Positions 13,514 to 26,354 of a stretch of DNA of 64,000 bases are shown piece after piece. The notes under the pieces were generated by a model. It searched no databases and was not told the DNA's origin. It saw only the letters and a list, made by a program, of their open reading frames with translations. Origin of the DNA: Hermatobates lingyangjiaoensis (lineage: Eukaryota; Arthropoda; Insecta; Hemiptera; Hermatobatidae). The translations under genes were made by a program, and so were the position numbers. The first letter of the stretch is position 1. Every line of letters begins with the position of its first letter. The stretch lies in assembly GCA_026182355.1 (NCBI GenBank), contig JAPFBL010000254.1, forward strand, positions 6,461,501 through 6,525,500, in the 5' to 3' direction.

Positions 13514-13586
13514 TATACATACATACATACATACATACATACATACATACATACATACATACACAATATATACATGTTCAAACCAC

Positions 13587-13619
<33 letters not shown>

Positions 13620-13620
13620 C
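13514..13620 (+). repeat. (CATA)n and (TA)n microsatellites
   Basis: An uninterrupted CATA tract of about 12 units, then a (TA)n tract at 13590-13618 bordered on both sides by TGTTCAAACCACA-type sequence of the family A termini. Confidence 0.9.
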
Positions 13621-13974
13621 TCGTATGTTCAAACCACAATAAGAAATGGGAAACAAAGACTAAGATCTTTCAACCGTAACAACTGAATTGGGATTTGACT
13701 CTGACGAAGATCGCTTTGAATAATATATACATATATTATATCAACACCTAAAGAGAGCTAAACTGAATTGAACTAAGGTATTCAGAAATAAGACCAAGAT
13801 CTTTCAACCAAAAACAACTCGTCTTAATGAGAGTTTGTCTCAGTCATACTCACATGCTGACGACAAGTTGTTTTGGTTGAACAATGTTACTGTTGACATT
13901 GATTTTCATTTCACGTGTTTACTGATGTATATATATAAATAATCACAATACAACATGTGATGAAACTCCAAAAA

Positions 13975-14190
13975 TGTTTAACCCAACATTTTGAATTGCA
14001 TTGAAAAATATTTGGAGAATTGAGTTTTCTATTCCGGGAATACTTGAGAAAATCACGCAGAACACCAGAAACATTTTCCAAAAAGGTACTACATGAGACT
14101 AGAATCAAGTTTTTGAATAAATGTTTGCAAGAAGAATTACTCCCTACATTCACTAATATGTATATGAAGAAAAAATACCGCAATAAAAAC
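13975..14190 (+). pseudogene. PLE N-terminal coding relic
   Basis: The plus strand reads LRKSRRTPETFSKKVLHE, then TRIKFLNKCLQEELLPTFTN and MYMKKKY. The pattern K-x-x-F-x-x-x-C-L-x-E-x-L-L-P-x-(F/Y)-T-N is that of the region upstream of the RT in Penelope-like proteins, as also seen at 60.3 kb. No RT follows; the downstream DNA is unrecognisable. It is adjacent to degraded palindromic termini at 13570-13920. Confidence 0.6.
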
Positions 14191-17100
14191 AGGTGATTCT
14201 CGATTTAAAATAATCAATTGAAAGGTAAAAAAAGAATAAAAAGTTTTAAAGCTTTTCGAATTTACTGTTGAGAAGAATTCCCTGCTGAAGAAGAATTTAG
14301 AGTTCTTTGTCAATGAATAACCTTGAAAGTCCTTAAAATGCTTTGTTTGTTTTCTTCATCATTGTGATCATTTCTTTAAAGTATATAAATACAAACAAAA
14401 TTTGTCCAATAATTGCATTCACAAGTGTCTGCATTCAAAAAGTTGGACACTATCCAAGAAAAATAAGGGCAATATAAATGTAATTTTGATAGAGGTTTGT
14501 TGGAAATGAACTAAAAAAAAAAGAGATAAATCACGAAAAAGGCAAAATGCCTTAGAACTTATATTTGTTCTTGACACTAAAATGATTTATTTTAATCATA
14601 CATACATTGATATAATGTTTTAAAACAGAGTAAGCACTAATTGTTTCTAATACTTCTGTTAGATAATGTCTTTAGGAGAAAGATCCTAATCTAGTGAACG
14701 GCTTCAACTGAGAACTGAAAAAAATATCACCTCAATCGGTCACTGCAGAAAAGTATTTTATATTCCTTTCTTCGTCTCCAGAAGACACTTTAGAGAAATT
14801 GAATGCTTGTTCTGTTATAGATAAGTTTATCTCTAATACTAACTGATCAACGTATGTTTCACTTCCAGAAAAAAACCAGAAAAAATATATCAAATTACCA
14901 AGTCTTAAATACACACCAAATTAAAAAAATCAACACTTTAACTTTCCAAAAATGTTCAATTTAAAGCGATAAATATTAAAGTTTAAAATCAATCATCACT
15001 TTTTTACTGCTAAGGTAATTCATAATATAGCGATAAATCCAAAATTCAAATCTAGGAAATTATAAAAACTTTTAATACGAAAATGATTTAACATACTGAA
15101 TAACATCAAATATTATATAACAATTTTATATATACAAGAATAACATACACTTTGTAAATTACAAATTCTATCTCTTACAAGAAATAGGTTGTAATTCAAA
15201 ATATAAATGATGAATAAATATAAAAAGAAATACATACATTTGACCCTGATTAGAATATCGCTCATAAATAGAGAAAAAAATATAATTAATTACTTCAAAA
15301 CCATCAATATTCAGCTAAGACATCTCTGCTTTCACAGAGAATATCTTTAGTGAATTGGTAAACTATATATTAACATATCAAAATCCCTAATTGATTCTAC
15401 TTAACAGAAAAAAAAAATTAAACTCATAAATTACCAAAGAATAAACAAAAAAAAATCCACTTTGTTGATGCGTATGATTTTAAAAGTACTCATTAGAAAA
15501 TATTATTTATACTTGTCGATATTAAGTTAAGATATGTTCAGAATGTAAGTTTAAGGCATCGTAAATGTAAATCATACTAAATTAAAATAAGAATAATTTT
15601 AACAAAAAGAATGTGCGGATTAGTGAGTAGGACAAGTAGGACAATAATAGCGAATATATTATTTTATTTGTAAAAAAGCGATCAAACATTGTATTTTAAA
15701 AAAGTTACCACACCCACAATTGATTTATATTACAGGAATCTAACTTCCAAATTACATCTAACTAAAAGTGGTGAGAAAGTTTTGAAACATGAATGGTGAA
15801 ATATTTGAAACAAGAAAATGAGACAGAGCAAAATTAAAAGGTGATGTATCAAAAGTGGAAAATAAAAGGCATGCAAGTGATTGAACAGTGTCACAGTTGT
15901 ACCTGAGGGAAGTACTGCTACATCAAGTCAAACAGAACCATCCGGAGGCAGCAACAAAAAGCACATAACCCAAATCACTAACGCTTCATTTGACACAACC
16001 ACAATTTGAAACGAAAAAAAAATCCCTTCTGTTTGCCTTATTTAACATTTTAACATTATTTACAACTTAACAGAACTACTCAAACTGTCGCATAATTTTT
16101 ATATTAGCTTACAGAGTTCACACAAGTAAAAACGAACAAAAATTACAGACCTATTTCCTTTAAAGATTACAGATTTTTGGAATTGATTAATTGTTGGAAA
16201 CAGTTTTTATAAAAAGAGCCAATTTTATGGTTGAAGAAATTTTGTAACATTTCGAAAACTAGTACATGATGTTTACAAAACAGTATCCTAAAAAATTGTT
16301 TATGTGTTATTCACTATTTCTAGTAACTGCTTTTTAATTCTAATAGTTTTAAAATAAAAATACTTGGATAATAATATTTGAATATTTTTTTCATTTTAAA
16401 TACTATTACGTGTCAGAATCATTACTTTGTCCTGTATCCCCAAATTGTAGTAAATATTCTAATAAATGTCAATATTTAGATTAAAACACTTTAAAAAATT
16501 TAGTTTGAAATATACTCTATATTGTAAAGGCGGTTATACGTACAACAATAATTCCTGTAGTTACACCTATATGTGAACAACATTATAAATTTCATAGACC
16601 CCGCCCGGCAAGGAACAAAACAATTACCAATGAAGATTTCAAAAAACACTTAGTCATCAAGTGACGAAGAAATGGTATTTTCTGATTTTTTCTGATGACG
16701 AACTGCCGTTCAAAATATTGATGGTACAAAGTGCTTTGTTCTGTTTATGTGTAATTGATATTATACAACTTATTGTGTCTATTTAAAATGTTTTTGAATG
16801 CCTATTTAATATAACTATGTGAATGTCTATTTATTTTATTGAAAATAAATAAATAGGTTCTGTTGGATTAACTTTGTCATATTTTTCAACATACCTATAC
16901 ATAAACCTGTACCTGTACCCATGAAAAATCATCAGTAAAAAATAAACCAAAAAAAAATTAAATAAGCCATTAGCTTTTAACTGGTTAGCGATCCATAAAC
17001 TAATACCATGTCTACCAGAAGCACATACACTCATTCCAAAAGTCTACAACAATAAGCAATGAAAATGACTCTGAGCACATGAAATGAACTGATTATATTG

Positions 17101-17774
17101 TTACATGGATAGTGTACAATGAATATAAATATTTAATGAATGTAAAATCTTTTCCTTAAGGTTATTTACATTATTTTTTCATTTAATGGTGAATAGAAAA
17201 AAATGTAGATTAGAAAAATAATTCTAAAATCATAATCTTATTTAGAGGAAAAATATAATTTAAAAAATATATGAGCAACAAAAAGAACAAATGAAATGAA
17301 GAAAAAAAACTATGAAAAACTGTTTCTGTTAATACAAAAAAGTAGGTTTTAATAAGCTTTCTTCTCTGAAAACAAAATAATGGCTCATTACATCAAAACA
17401 ACATAGTTAAAATGATTAAACGTGAGAAGCTTCAGGATAACTGATCAATCCTACGAAAAATATCAAATATTAATTAAAGAAGTATATACATAAAAAAATT
17501 AGTAGAATTTTTATGTTTTTATTTATCCTATTTTCTTGTATAAAGGACTTCTTCGAAGCCAGTAGCAGAAACTAAATAAACTATAAGTTAGGGGCCCACA
17601 ATTTTTAAAGATCTTGATATAAGTTTGAATAAATCAATAATCGGCTTTGAAAAATCAAAAACAAATGGTTATACTATTAACCACATCTACAAATGTTTCC
17701 AATTTTTCCAAGTTGGAAACCAAGTTGAGAAGATTGGAAACCACACAATGAAGATTGATTCTACAGTGGGAGTC

Positions 17775-17992
17775 CTCAGTTTCGCCTAACTCAAGTGTAT
17801 TTAGAGTAGGGATCTTTAACGAGTACCTGCCATCGTATAGGCTCGGGACCGACGGTTTAACGTCCTTCTCCCAGGGACGTCGTGCTCAGATTTATTCATC
17901 TTTCATATTAATAAAACGAGGGCCAGGTGGGGATCGAACCCCGGTCCTATCAGTTCAAAGGAGAGTACGTTAACCACTGAGCTAACCTGGCA
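17775..17992 (-). mobile_element. tRNA-derived SINE
   Basis: Read on the minus strand it begins GCCAGGTTAGCTCAGTGGTT, with box A TAGCTCAGTGG (17974-17984) and box B GGTTCGATCC (17931-17940), 35-45 bp apart as in tRNA genes. The acceptor-like ends GCCAGGT/ACCTGGC still pair, but the anticodon stem is mispaired, so this is not a functional tRNA. The body contains AAGGACGTTAAACCGTCGGT and GGTACTCGTTAAAGATCCC, a conserved SINE-body motif I recall from arthropod genomes (memory, not searched). Confidence 0.75.
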
Positions 17993-20453
17993 ACTGTTTT
18001 TGTTAAACAAAAAAATTAAAAAAGTTCTAAATAAAGTTCATATCGATCAATGAAACCTAATATAATGCTGACTGGAATTAGAAAACATTTAAGAACGAGT
18101 AATAACACATTAGAGAAGAAATAACATACAACAGGTTTATATTTTTAGTGAGAAGTATAGAATAAATCCCCCCCAAGACTAGGTAGGTAGATAACCTTCC
18201 CTGTCTACCTTTAACCATCTCAATATTTCTATCTATTTATTGTATATTAAATTACAAACACAAATTCAACATTTAACTGAAATTACACCTGTTTGATTCA
18301 TATGCATGCATCCTGACCTTTCGGCTAATAAACTGTAATTACACCATACGACATTGCAATAAACCGTGAAAATGACTGAATTTTAATAACATATTCAACA
18401 TTTTGGTTAAAATTCTATTCCCTCCTCCTGACTGTTTTTCCATCTAACTGTAACTATATATACCTCCCACTTCACGTACACTTCAACGCAATATTAGAAA
18501 TATCAATTAACGTGCTGAACAGGAGCTTGATACCTGCAATATTATTAGTTAAATTTCCAAAACGCTACGCTACATAGGCACATTTAACATTATTCTACAA
18601 ATACTAAGCGATATTGGTTGTTGAATAATGAAGTCCAATGTATTACTAACCAGTTAAAGATGCTCTAAAATACAGCAATAAAAATCGTCGACAATCTGTA
18701 CGAGTTAGAAAGAACTTAAGAATGCTTATTTACACATGAAATCATGATTATATGTCAAATTAGAATATCAGATGAGACAACAGAATCGATAAACAGTAAT
18801 AAACAAATGAGTACTCTATAAACATATCAACAAGAACTACTAGTGCTCAAGACGGGAGCACCAACAGAAGATATAGAAAGGAGAAAGAATGTTTAACATA
18901 ACGTAAGTCCTCTTCCAGAATCAGAGATAAACCAAAACGAACTTGGTCCACTTATGAACACTAAACGAAGCTTCCTAACAGCTTCATTGAACCAGTTATG
19001 ATGCAAAAACTCAAACTAGCAGTTTAATTAAATTAACTACCACAAAATCTAAGCTTCAAATGTAATATATACATCATTTTTAAAAATAAATGAATAATTT
19101 TGATACAATCTTGTTTACCTAATAACTTTCTTTCTTCCTTAAATTGTGTACTTTACATATCATGCAAAGATCATAATAGGAAACGGTAAAGAAACTAATA
19201 ACTTTCGGCTAGTAACATTGCATATGTTTCAACCAATCATGAAATCCCAAATGGAACATGACAGTGGAATGTTTCTTGTTCAATTTTCAAATGTACTTTG
19301 CTTTTTATTGTAATATTTCTGTGAATATATACATGCATTATGTACAACTGAAAATTGACAACATCAATTTGTAAAGCTGTATAAATTTCTTCACCGTCCG
19401 AATTTTTTATTTCGTATTCTTTAAACCGATTATGTGGTAGACAATGATATCCTCTTGCAACCATAATTTCTTTTCTTTTCCTCTTGCACAGGTGCAGTAC
19501 TACGACAAAGCGCATCCTTGTGTGTACGACATACTTCTTAAGAAATACTCTGCCTGGTACCATAGAGGCTGAATATTTCTTCTATTCAGGACGACGAATG
19601 TCGAAACTTCAAGTAAGTTCCTTTGTTTAGGAGACTTTCTGTGTTCTTTCCTGGACTTGCTTAAATATATAGTGAAATATCTGAAGATATTTGTTTATAA
19701 CGCTCTCGTTGGAGATCCATAAGATTTACTGAAGTTCGTATGATTAATATAACTCATGTTTTCTTTGTGCGTATCAAACATGTGTCATGTTGAATCAATT
19801 TTCATTGTAAAATCGTCATAATTTATACGAATTGGTATAAGAAATGACAAGCCTCAAGAAAGAAAAAATACTTTAGAGTAGTTGTAGTTGTATTCAAGAA
19901 TCGTGAAATTGTCAATCTCTTAGTTGACAGGAGCTGGTTAGCACTAATATGTATAGTGTTCTTTTCTTAAATTAAATTCTAAATTGTCAAATCTAGTGAT
20001 TCAGAATCGTGACGCCTCCTTTCCTATTGTACCAATCAATGAAATAATCACCTCTATAATGCTTCTTCCAATGTTACACTACAAAACGATTGTAGTTTTT
20101 TGGATTATTAAAAACTATTATATATTAAAACAATTACTTTAACGATTTAAAAAATAAATAATAAATTAATTAAAATAATAATGAAATAAAATAATATTTA
20201 ATAATTAAATAAATATTTTTAAAAGTATAGCGTGATATTAATGTACCTATGTTAAAAAACGTATATGGAAAACCATTTAAATGAGTTAAGAGAGTAAAAA
20301 AGTTTTAAAAGAAGTGGTGAACATTTATCCAATAGAGAGTATATCAAGGACAAAAAATTAAGTAAATACAAGAGATCTACGTGAAATGTCTAAAATAAAT
20401 CAATTTAACAAAATTAGTTGAAACATAAGGTTTGAATGTTGAAGACCCATTAC

Positions 20454-20625
20454 CTAGCATCTTGCTGACGTAGGGCTCGATGTCGACATCCTGGAGGTGT
20501 TCGTAGGTGTGGGCATGGTAGAGCCTTAACGTCGAGTCTAGCCGAATGGAGACCCAGACTCCATCCCCAAGCCAAGCCATTGCTCGGACCTGACTTTCCT
20601 TGTGGGGATGCACTTCAAAGCTTCT
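20454..20625 (-). CDS. syd: JIP3/4 exon m: hallmark HPHKESQVR...[13 protein letters not shown]
   Basis: A 172-base exon, acceptor TTGTAG, donor GTAATG. It starts [19 protein letters not shown], continues [20 protein letters not shown] and ends [18 protein letters not shown] plus one base of glycine. This is the most strongly conserved stretch of JIP3/JIP4 and by itself identifies the gene. Arg replaces the Lys of vertebrate EKSFDAHP. Confidence 0.99.
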
Positions 20626-21631
20626 CTACAATTAGATCACTTCCATAGAAACAAACTTTGACAAACAAATTATCAAAATTACAACACCTTTAAAATGGCA
20701 ATAATATCTGTATGCAAAATAAATATCCATCAGTGCAAATGAAGTCACAGACCAGGATATTTTGGACAGTAAAAAAAAAGGGAAAAACCCGATGGCTAAG
20801 AAGTTCATTAAAAAATATTACTATAACACTCTAATAAATATTATTTTTTTCAGTTTTTAATGAAATGTGAAACTTACTTAAATTCAGCTGTTATATGTAA
20901 AATTTGATCAATTATTCTAATATTCATAAATATATATATAAATAATTATTCATAAAAGTATCGACCCAGAAGTAGAAACAAAATAAAATTTTGTTTCGTT
21001 TTTAAATAAAAACCGAAACGTTGGCAATGAGAGTTTAATTTTAAAATGAAGAACTGACCAACTGCTGATAAAATTTTATTATATATATATATTGTTTAAT
21101 AACAGAGCAGATTCTGAATTCACGATACTTTTAAATAATGTTCTTTTTTTCTAACCACTTTTCTATGATCTAAAGGCAGTAAAAAAACAATTAATAAAAA
21201 AGATCATTTGCTCATCTATTTACTTGGATAAACTATACATACTTCGATAAAGATCTGTTACCAATTTATACAAATATATATATAAATATATTAGATAAAA
21301 GCATAGAAAAACTATCATAAGTTATTTTAATATTAGGAATAAGTCTCTAATTGGAACTCTAACTACCCATTCTTCTTCTGAAGAAATATATGACAAAATA
21401 TTGAATGAATGACTTACGATAGTAGTGTTTTCTTTGATAAATAATTTATTGACTTTTAGAGTGTTCAATTTCATACGCATATATAGAACGAAATTCACAG
21501 ACATACACAACTAACCAAACTCATACACATACTCACACAGAAGTGATTCCATATTTGAAAATGGAAAGCTATTGATTTTAGATTAAAACAATATTAAATA
21601 TAAATATAAAATAACTGTGTGCCAAGCTTAC

Positions 21632-21854
21632 TTGCAGTTGCATGGATTGTGGGTCAAATATATGAATGTTGTTTTTATAACCACACCAGACTTTTAAATG
21701 AACAGCAGTAAGACAGCGTATACTGTGATTGGCTTGAGGACGGCCCAGGTCAACTAAATGATAACTTGAAAGGTTCCATTGGGCATCGTGACCACGAGAG
21801 AAGACAGCTAACGTGCAGTCAGCAAGGGAGCATACAACACGTCCATAACAGTGC
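21632..21854 (-). CDS. syd: JIP3/4 exon l: propeller blades (WNLSSYHLVDLG...VWCGYKN)
   Basis: A 223-base exon (acceptor TTTACAG, donor GTAAGC) encoding HCYGRVVCSLADCTLAVFSR, then QWNLSSYHLVDLGRPQA, NHSIRCLTAVHLKVWCGYKN, and NIHIFDPQSMQLQ at phase 0. Vertebrate counterpart: [70 protein letters not shown]. One or two extra residues (QAN) lie in the RPHHSIR turn. Confidence 0.98.
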
Positions 21855-23328
21855 CTGTAAAAAATAAACGTCGCAAAAATTACTTTAAAAATTAACCAAA
21901 TTGACGAACTTCAAATCGGAAGTTAGACAATATGAACAATATATCATGTTCTTTCCTTCAAGCATCTAACTTGCACTGAAAACTTTTACTAAAACATGAT
22001 GAAAACAACTACAAACTTTGTTGTTCCAGAATTTCAAACTTTTTTGAAGTTTGAAGGAGACATAAGTCTGAAGATGACATTATGAACAAATCACCCAGGT
22101 AATTATCATAAAGCTTTCAATTTGAGCTGATAGATAAACATTAAGATATCAAACTCGCTGCATTTCTACAGCTAATAATCACTACATCCTTTTATTTCAA
22201 TACTAAACAATAACATTTACAAATAATTTATAAACAATGCATGTATTTTCAAATCTTTAAAAGTTATATAAGAGAAATTATTACACAACATCAAAATTTT
22301 GAATGAGAATACCATTTTAGCAAGAATGGTTAAATTGCCGCAACTTTAGTCAGAACGAGTCTCCAAAAAATATGTTGAAAATTTATTCTGGATCAACTTG
22401 TAAACCTAAAAAGCAGCCTACGCCAAAACTCTCTGATTGTAAATTATAACATGATGAAAACTTCAAAATATATACATGAACAAAAAACCAAACTACTTAT
22501 AAAAATCCAAAGGTGTTTTAACAATCAGAGACCCCAGTTGCAGGACATGGTATTATTATATTATAAGAGTTACCTGCTTGAAATGAGGAAAGGAGGAGGT
22601 GTAAGACTGAGAGTGTAGACTAGTGGGTAGAGGAAGGGATGTTAAGAAGAAAAAAAGGATGCAGGAGGAAAAGCAAAAAAAAAATGGAATTATTACAAAA
22701 TGTTGAGAGGAAACTTAGCTCTTTTAGTTTATATATATCTTTGAAGAAATGTAGCACAAAATGGGATTAGTTCATTAGGATAAAATGGAAAATTTTCACA
22801 CACACACTTCACACACACATTCTGACCAAGCATTTCTTCAAGTTCATCACTCTACGAAATACAAGATGTCTACATTTCTGTTGCATTAATGTTGTAATGA
22901 TTTGTGGTGTTTGAAATGATACGTGTGTTGGGTAAATTGAAGTTTGAGTTGCAGGGTTATTTCTCAACATTGCAACTTTTTGATGTTTATAAAGTTCAGA
23001 ATCAAACTCAACGAAGAACCTTTGACATTATAAAGAATATTCAAGATGAAGAGCAAAAAGTAGCTTGCATCAGTAGATTTCGTAGAGAACGACTAATATC
23101 ACTGTACTGATGTCAACAATGTCTACACTGAAATAGACAAATCAATTTTTTATTAGAAGTAAGAAAATTTGGTTTGGCATAATTCCTGGAACATTTAGTG
23201 GCGCAACGTCTATGAGAGATTGAATAACTCTTTAATATTATTAAATTTAAAAATATTTGACGATATTATTAATCTTCTTATATTTTAATGGAGTAGGAAA
23301 AATAAAGGTAATAAATTAATATACTTAC
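21855..23328 (-). other. JIP intron, no repeat recognised
   Basis: A 1.5 kb AT-rich intron. A G/A-rich stretch (about 22575-22690) and a short CA-rich patch (22798-22822) are visible; nothing coding is supported. Confidence 0.5.
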
Positions 23329-23488
23329 ACAATACTTAAAACAGAATCCCTAAGTTTCTTAGAATGAATGCATCTTTTCCACTGCGCCATAGCAGAATGG
23401 ACGAATATGTACCCGTTCTGAGATCCCAGCCACATTGTTGGAAGCACACTACTCATTTTCTCTAGTTCTTCATAGGCCAAATCTTTTT
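23329..23488 (-). CDS. syd: JIP3/4 exon k: [11 protein letters not shown] propeller blade
   Basis: A 160-base exon starting with two bases that complete a glutamate, then [52 protein letters not shown] and two bases of valine before GTAAGTAT. It is almost residue-for-residue the family segment [48 protein letters not shown], among the best conserved parts of JIP3/JIP4. It forms a blade of the C-terminal propeller. Confidence 0.98.
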
Positions 23489-23809
23489 CTATAAATCAGG
23501 AAATAGATTTACCAATTTACACTAAAGTTTAATTAGATATTAATCAATAAAAAATACAGATGTAACTTAAACATGTAAAACGGTTCATAAAATATCAATA
23601 AAAAATATACAATTTAGATAACATAATCGTCATGAATAAATTTTTATTCATTTGGATGACAATATATTATGTAATACATTTTCTGGTTAGGCAATAATGC
23701 ACATCGCAATCAACTTAGGGATGTGTATTTGTGTCGCTTAAAAATGCTTCGCACTGGGTTTCTAGGGTCACCTGTGAGGACAAGGTCAGGAAAGCTGTTA
23801 GGGATGAAG

Positions 23810-24008
23810 GGTCAGTATTAAGAGAGAGAAAGGAAAGAAGGAGAGAGATAAGTAAGGAAGTAAATGAGAGGGAGAGGGATTTAGATGAGTAAGGAGGATG
23901 AAAGGAAGAGGAGATAGAGCGAGAGGAGATAGAGCGAGAGGAGATAAAGGGGATAGAGCGATGATTAAAAAGAGGGAGGAAGGGACGTAAGGAGAGAGAG
24001 AAAAAGGT
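23810..24008 (+). repeat. Homopurine tract with internal 15-bp tandem unit
   Basis: About 190 bases of almost pure A/G on the plus strand, hence polypyrimidine in the JIP pre-mRNA. It contains 2.6 copies of GAGGAGATAGAGCGA (23908-23947). It lies in the intron between the cassette-like exon at 27.9 kb and the exon at 23.4 kb, 320 bases or more upstream of that exon's acceptor. Confidence 0.8.
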
Positions 24009-25478
24009 AATCAATTAATAGAATTATTTAATATTTATTATTAATTAAATTTAAATTAAGGAAGTATTTCAACTTTTAAAAATAAACCCCCATGATTTCT
24101 GACACAACTTCGTAATATATAACCGAAAAAAAATGTTTTTCGTGCACCCATAGAGACTTCAAAATTGGGAACTGACATAATTATAAGAAACAGAGGAACG
24201 ACAGAGCCCTTAGATATTTTCAGGAAGTCAATTTAATATTTGTAGTAAATCTAAAATAACCTGGTACATAAAATCTAAAAAGATTAAAATGGACTAATTT
24301 CATTTTCTCATATCTTATGTAAATTTCATAAATATTAACAAATACACCAAAAAAAAGTGGGATACAACATTAAGTTTTTCATTTAACAATTATTGGTTCC
24401 TTCCTATATTAACGGCATAAATATGTCTTTTAAAAATAATTAAAAATCTTTTTTTTTGATATATTATCATTTTCAATGAACTAAAATATTCATACATACA
24501 TGTTTGTACATTTTACAATTTATATAAACTTCAAAAAATAAAATATATCAGCACCACTTGTGACTCTAATACAAATCCCAGTTCATGCACTGAAAGTTTA
24601 TTCCTTCTACCAAAAGAATAGACCTACGGACCTTTAACTGAAGGAAAATTAGGAGTATACTATACGATGGCAAAGTAATAAATTGGTTAATATCTCATGC
24701 TCAATTAAATCTCACAGCAAAAAGCAAAGCAGGCACATTATACTCATAGTTTTAATCACATAAATAGACAAAGAAAACCTTATTAATCAACTCTAATATA
24801 ATGATAATTATATGACTATGTCTACAGAACTAGGGTTACCATCATCTGAAATCATAAATACTGAAGTAAAAGAGGATAATATGTTCATTTAAGATTGAAA
24901 TTGGAGTCTCCTACAGTCAACTATACTAGAAGCAACGTATTATCAAATTCATTGACAATCAGTTCAATTCAATTATCCATTTAATATAGAGCTTTAACGT
25001 CTATTAACATTAGTCCATTTTGCCAATGATGACGAAAATGTAATAACGTAACACCGTTTGAAAAAAAAATCAGATATGAAAGTTGTGAAAAAAATGACTC
25101 ACAACTAAGGTTAGAATAACCCACTGAATATTGTCATTAATGAAGTAATTGAAAGGAACATTAGTTACAGCTATCAAGTCCCATGTGTTAATGAGCTCAC
25201 GAACAGATTAGCTGGTTAATTGTATTCTTATAACATTGTTATGGTTATCACTTCAGGAAGTTTATGAAAACAAAATAAGTAATTTAGTAATATTTGAACT
25301 ATTATATTTAAATTTCACTTATATTAGTTTATTTATTGATTTTATTTAAATACTTAATTATTTTATTTAAAATATAGTTAATTTAAGTTATGTATTTTTT
25401 TTACTTAATTTCCTCCAATTAGAAATTAATTCAACTTTTTATAGTAGATTGTCATTCTAATTTAATTCTAATAAATTA

Positions 25479-26354
25479 CAGTAGAAGTCCGATAATCCGG
25501 CACGTTCGGGACCGGCTCGGTGCCGGACTAACGAAAATTCCGGTCTATAGGGCAGTAATTATAAGAACAATTAGGTTAATAATTAAACTACAAATACAAT
25601 ATGCACATACATACAACAAAGTTTATTTTACATTTCATATAATGATGTACACGTACTTTAAAACGTATTTCAATGAGATTTAAAAAAGTCACGAGTGTCT
25701 TTGTTTTCTTAATTTTTGGCGTTTAGTATAAAATTTATTTTTAATAATATAGAAATCAATAATTTCTGAAGCACTGTAGCTAGCACTAGCCTCAGCAAAA
25801 GAGATAAACTTATTTAGTGATTCTGCAGCTTCTGCCCAGCTGATTTTTTCTTTTTCTTCCGTTTCGGCATCTGAGTCACTTTCTTCAAGATTTTGAGTAG
25901 GCTGACGGTTTACTGCAATGTTGATAATGTCCTCATCGGTTAGTTCTTGTTCAAAAGGTTCATTCTCGTTGATTAGAAGCCACTCCTCTACCTCATCTTC
26001 AGGCAGGTTTTTCAAGGGATTGTCAGCACTTCTAACGACATCCAAAACTTTGGTCAGAGTGTCTTGATGGTTTTCTTCCTCATCAGTCTGTAGAGTTAGG
26101 TCAGATGCAGGGTTTGCAGCTGGCCTAAGTTTTCTCCAGCATTTTTGGAGTGCTGAAGTTCGGTATTCTGAACAATACCGAGCGCTTCCGAACGATCACG
26201 AACTACCCCGAAACTTCTGAATAGCTCTCGAGCGTTTTTATTTGCTTTAAAGACACACTTTTGGAGAAAACCAAAATTTTTACAATTTTCCGAAGCGATG
26301 CCGGATTATCGGGCATTCCGGACTGTTGGATGCCGGACTAATGGACTTCTACTG
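25479..26354 (-). mobile_element. Internally deleted pogo/Tigger-like DNA transposon
   Basis: Terminal inverted repeats start CAGTAGAAGTCC at both ends and contain inner CCGGCA/CCGGATTATCGG repeats. The element is flanked by TA on both sides (25477-25478, 26355-26356), the target duplication of Tc1/mariner/pogo elements. These ends are those of Tigger-type elements. Inside, only a C-terminal transposase piece survives. At 876 bp it is far shorter than an autonomous element of 2-3 kb. Confidence 0.88.
25689..26045 (-). pseudogene. Tigger-like transposase C-terminal remnant
   Basis: The frame reads NLPEDEVEEWLLINENEPFE, QELTDEDIINIAVN, then an acidic tract and ISWAEAAESLNKFISFAE. Acidic W-L...LTDE(D/E)I followed by a short helix is the pattern at the C-terminus of Tigger/pogo transposases (VEEWL..D..DPGFQLLTDEEI). 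The helix-turn-helix, CENP-B-type and DDD catalytic parts are absent, so it cannot transpose by itself. Confidence 0.75.

Larger units (their letters stand above)
12927..20453 (-). other. 7.5 kb JIP intron
   Basis: AT-rich intron containing a (CATA)n/(TA)n microsatellite (13514-13620), degraded palindromic Penelope termini (about 13570-13920), a PLE N-terminal coding relic (13975-14190) and a tRNA-derived SINE (17775-17992). From about 14.2 to 17.7 kb and from 18.0 to 20.4 kb I see only AT-rich unique-looking sequence. Confidence 0.6.

Noticed and set aside
13514..13562. CRISPR-like regular repetition
   Set aside because: It is a simple CATA microsatellite; there are no spacers, and the window is eukaryotic.
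15915..15960. A possible 12-base microexon in the 7.5 kb intron
   Set aside because: It would insert four residues into [10 protein letters not shown], one of the most invariant parts of the protein.
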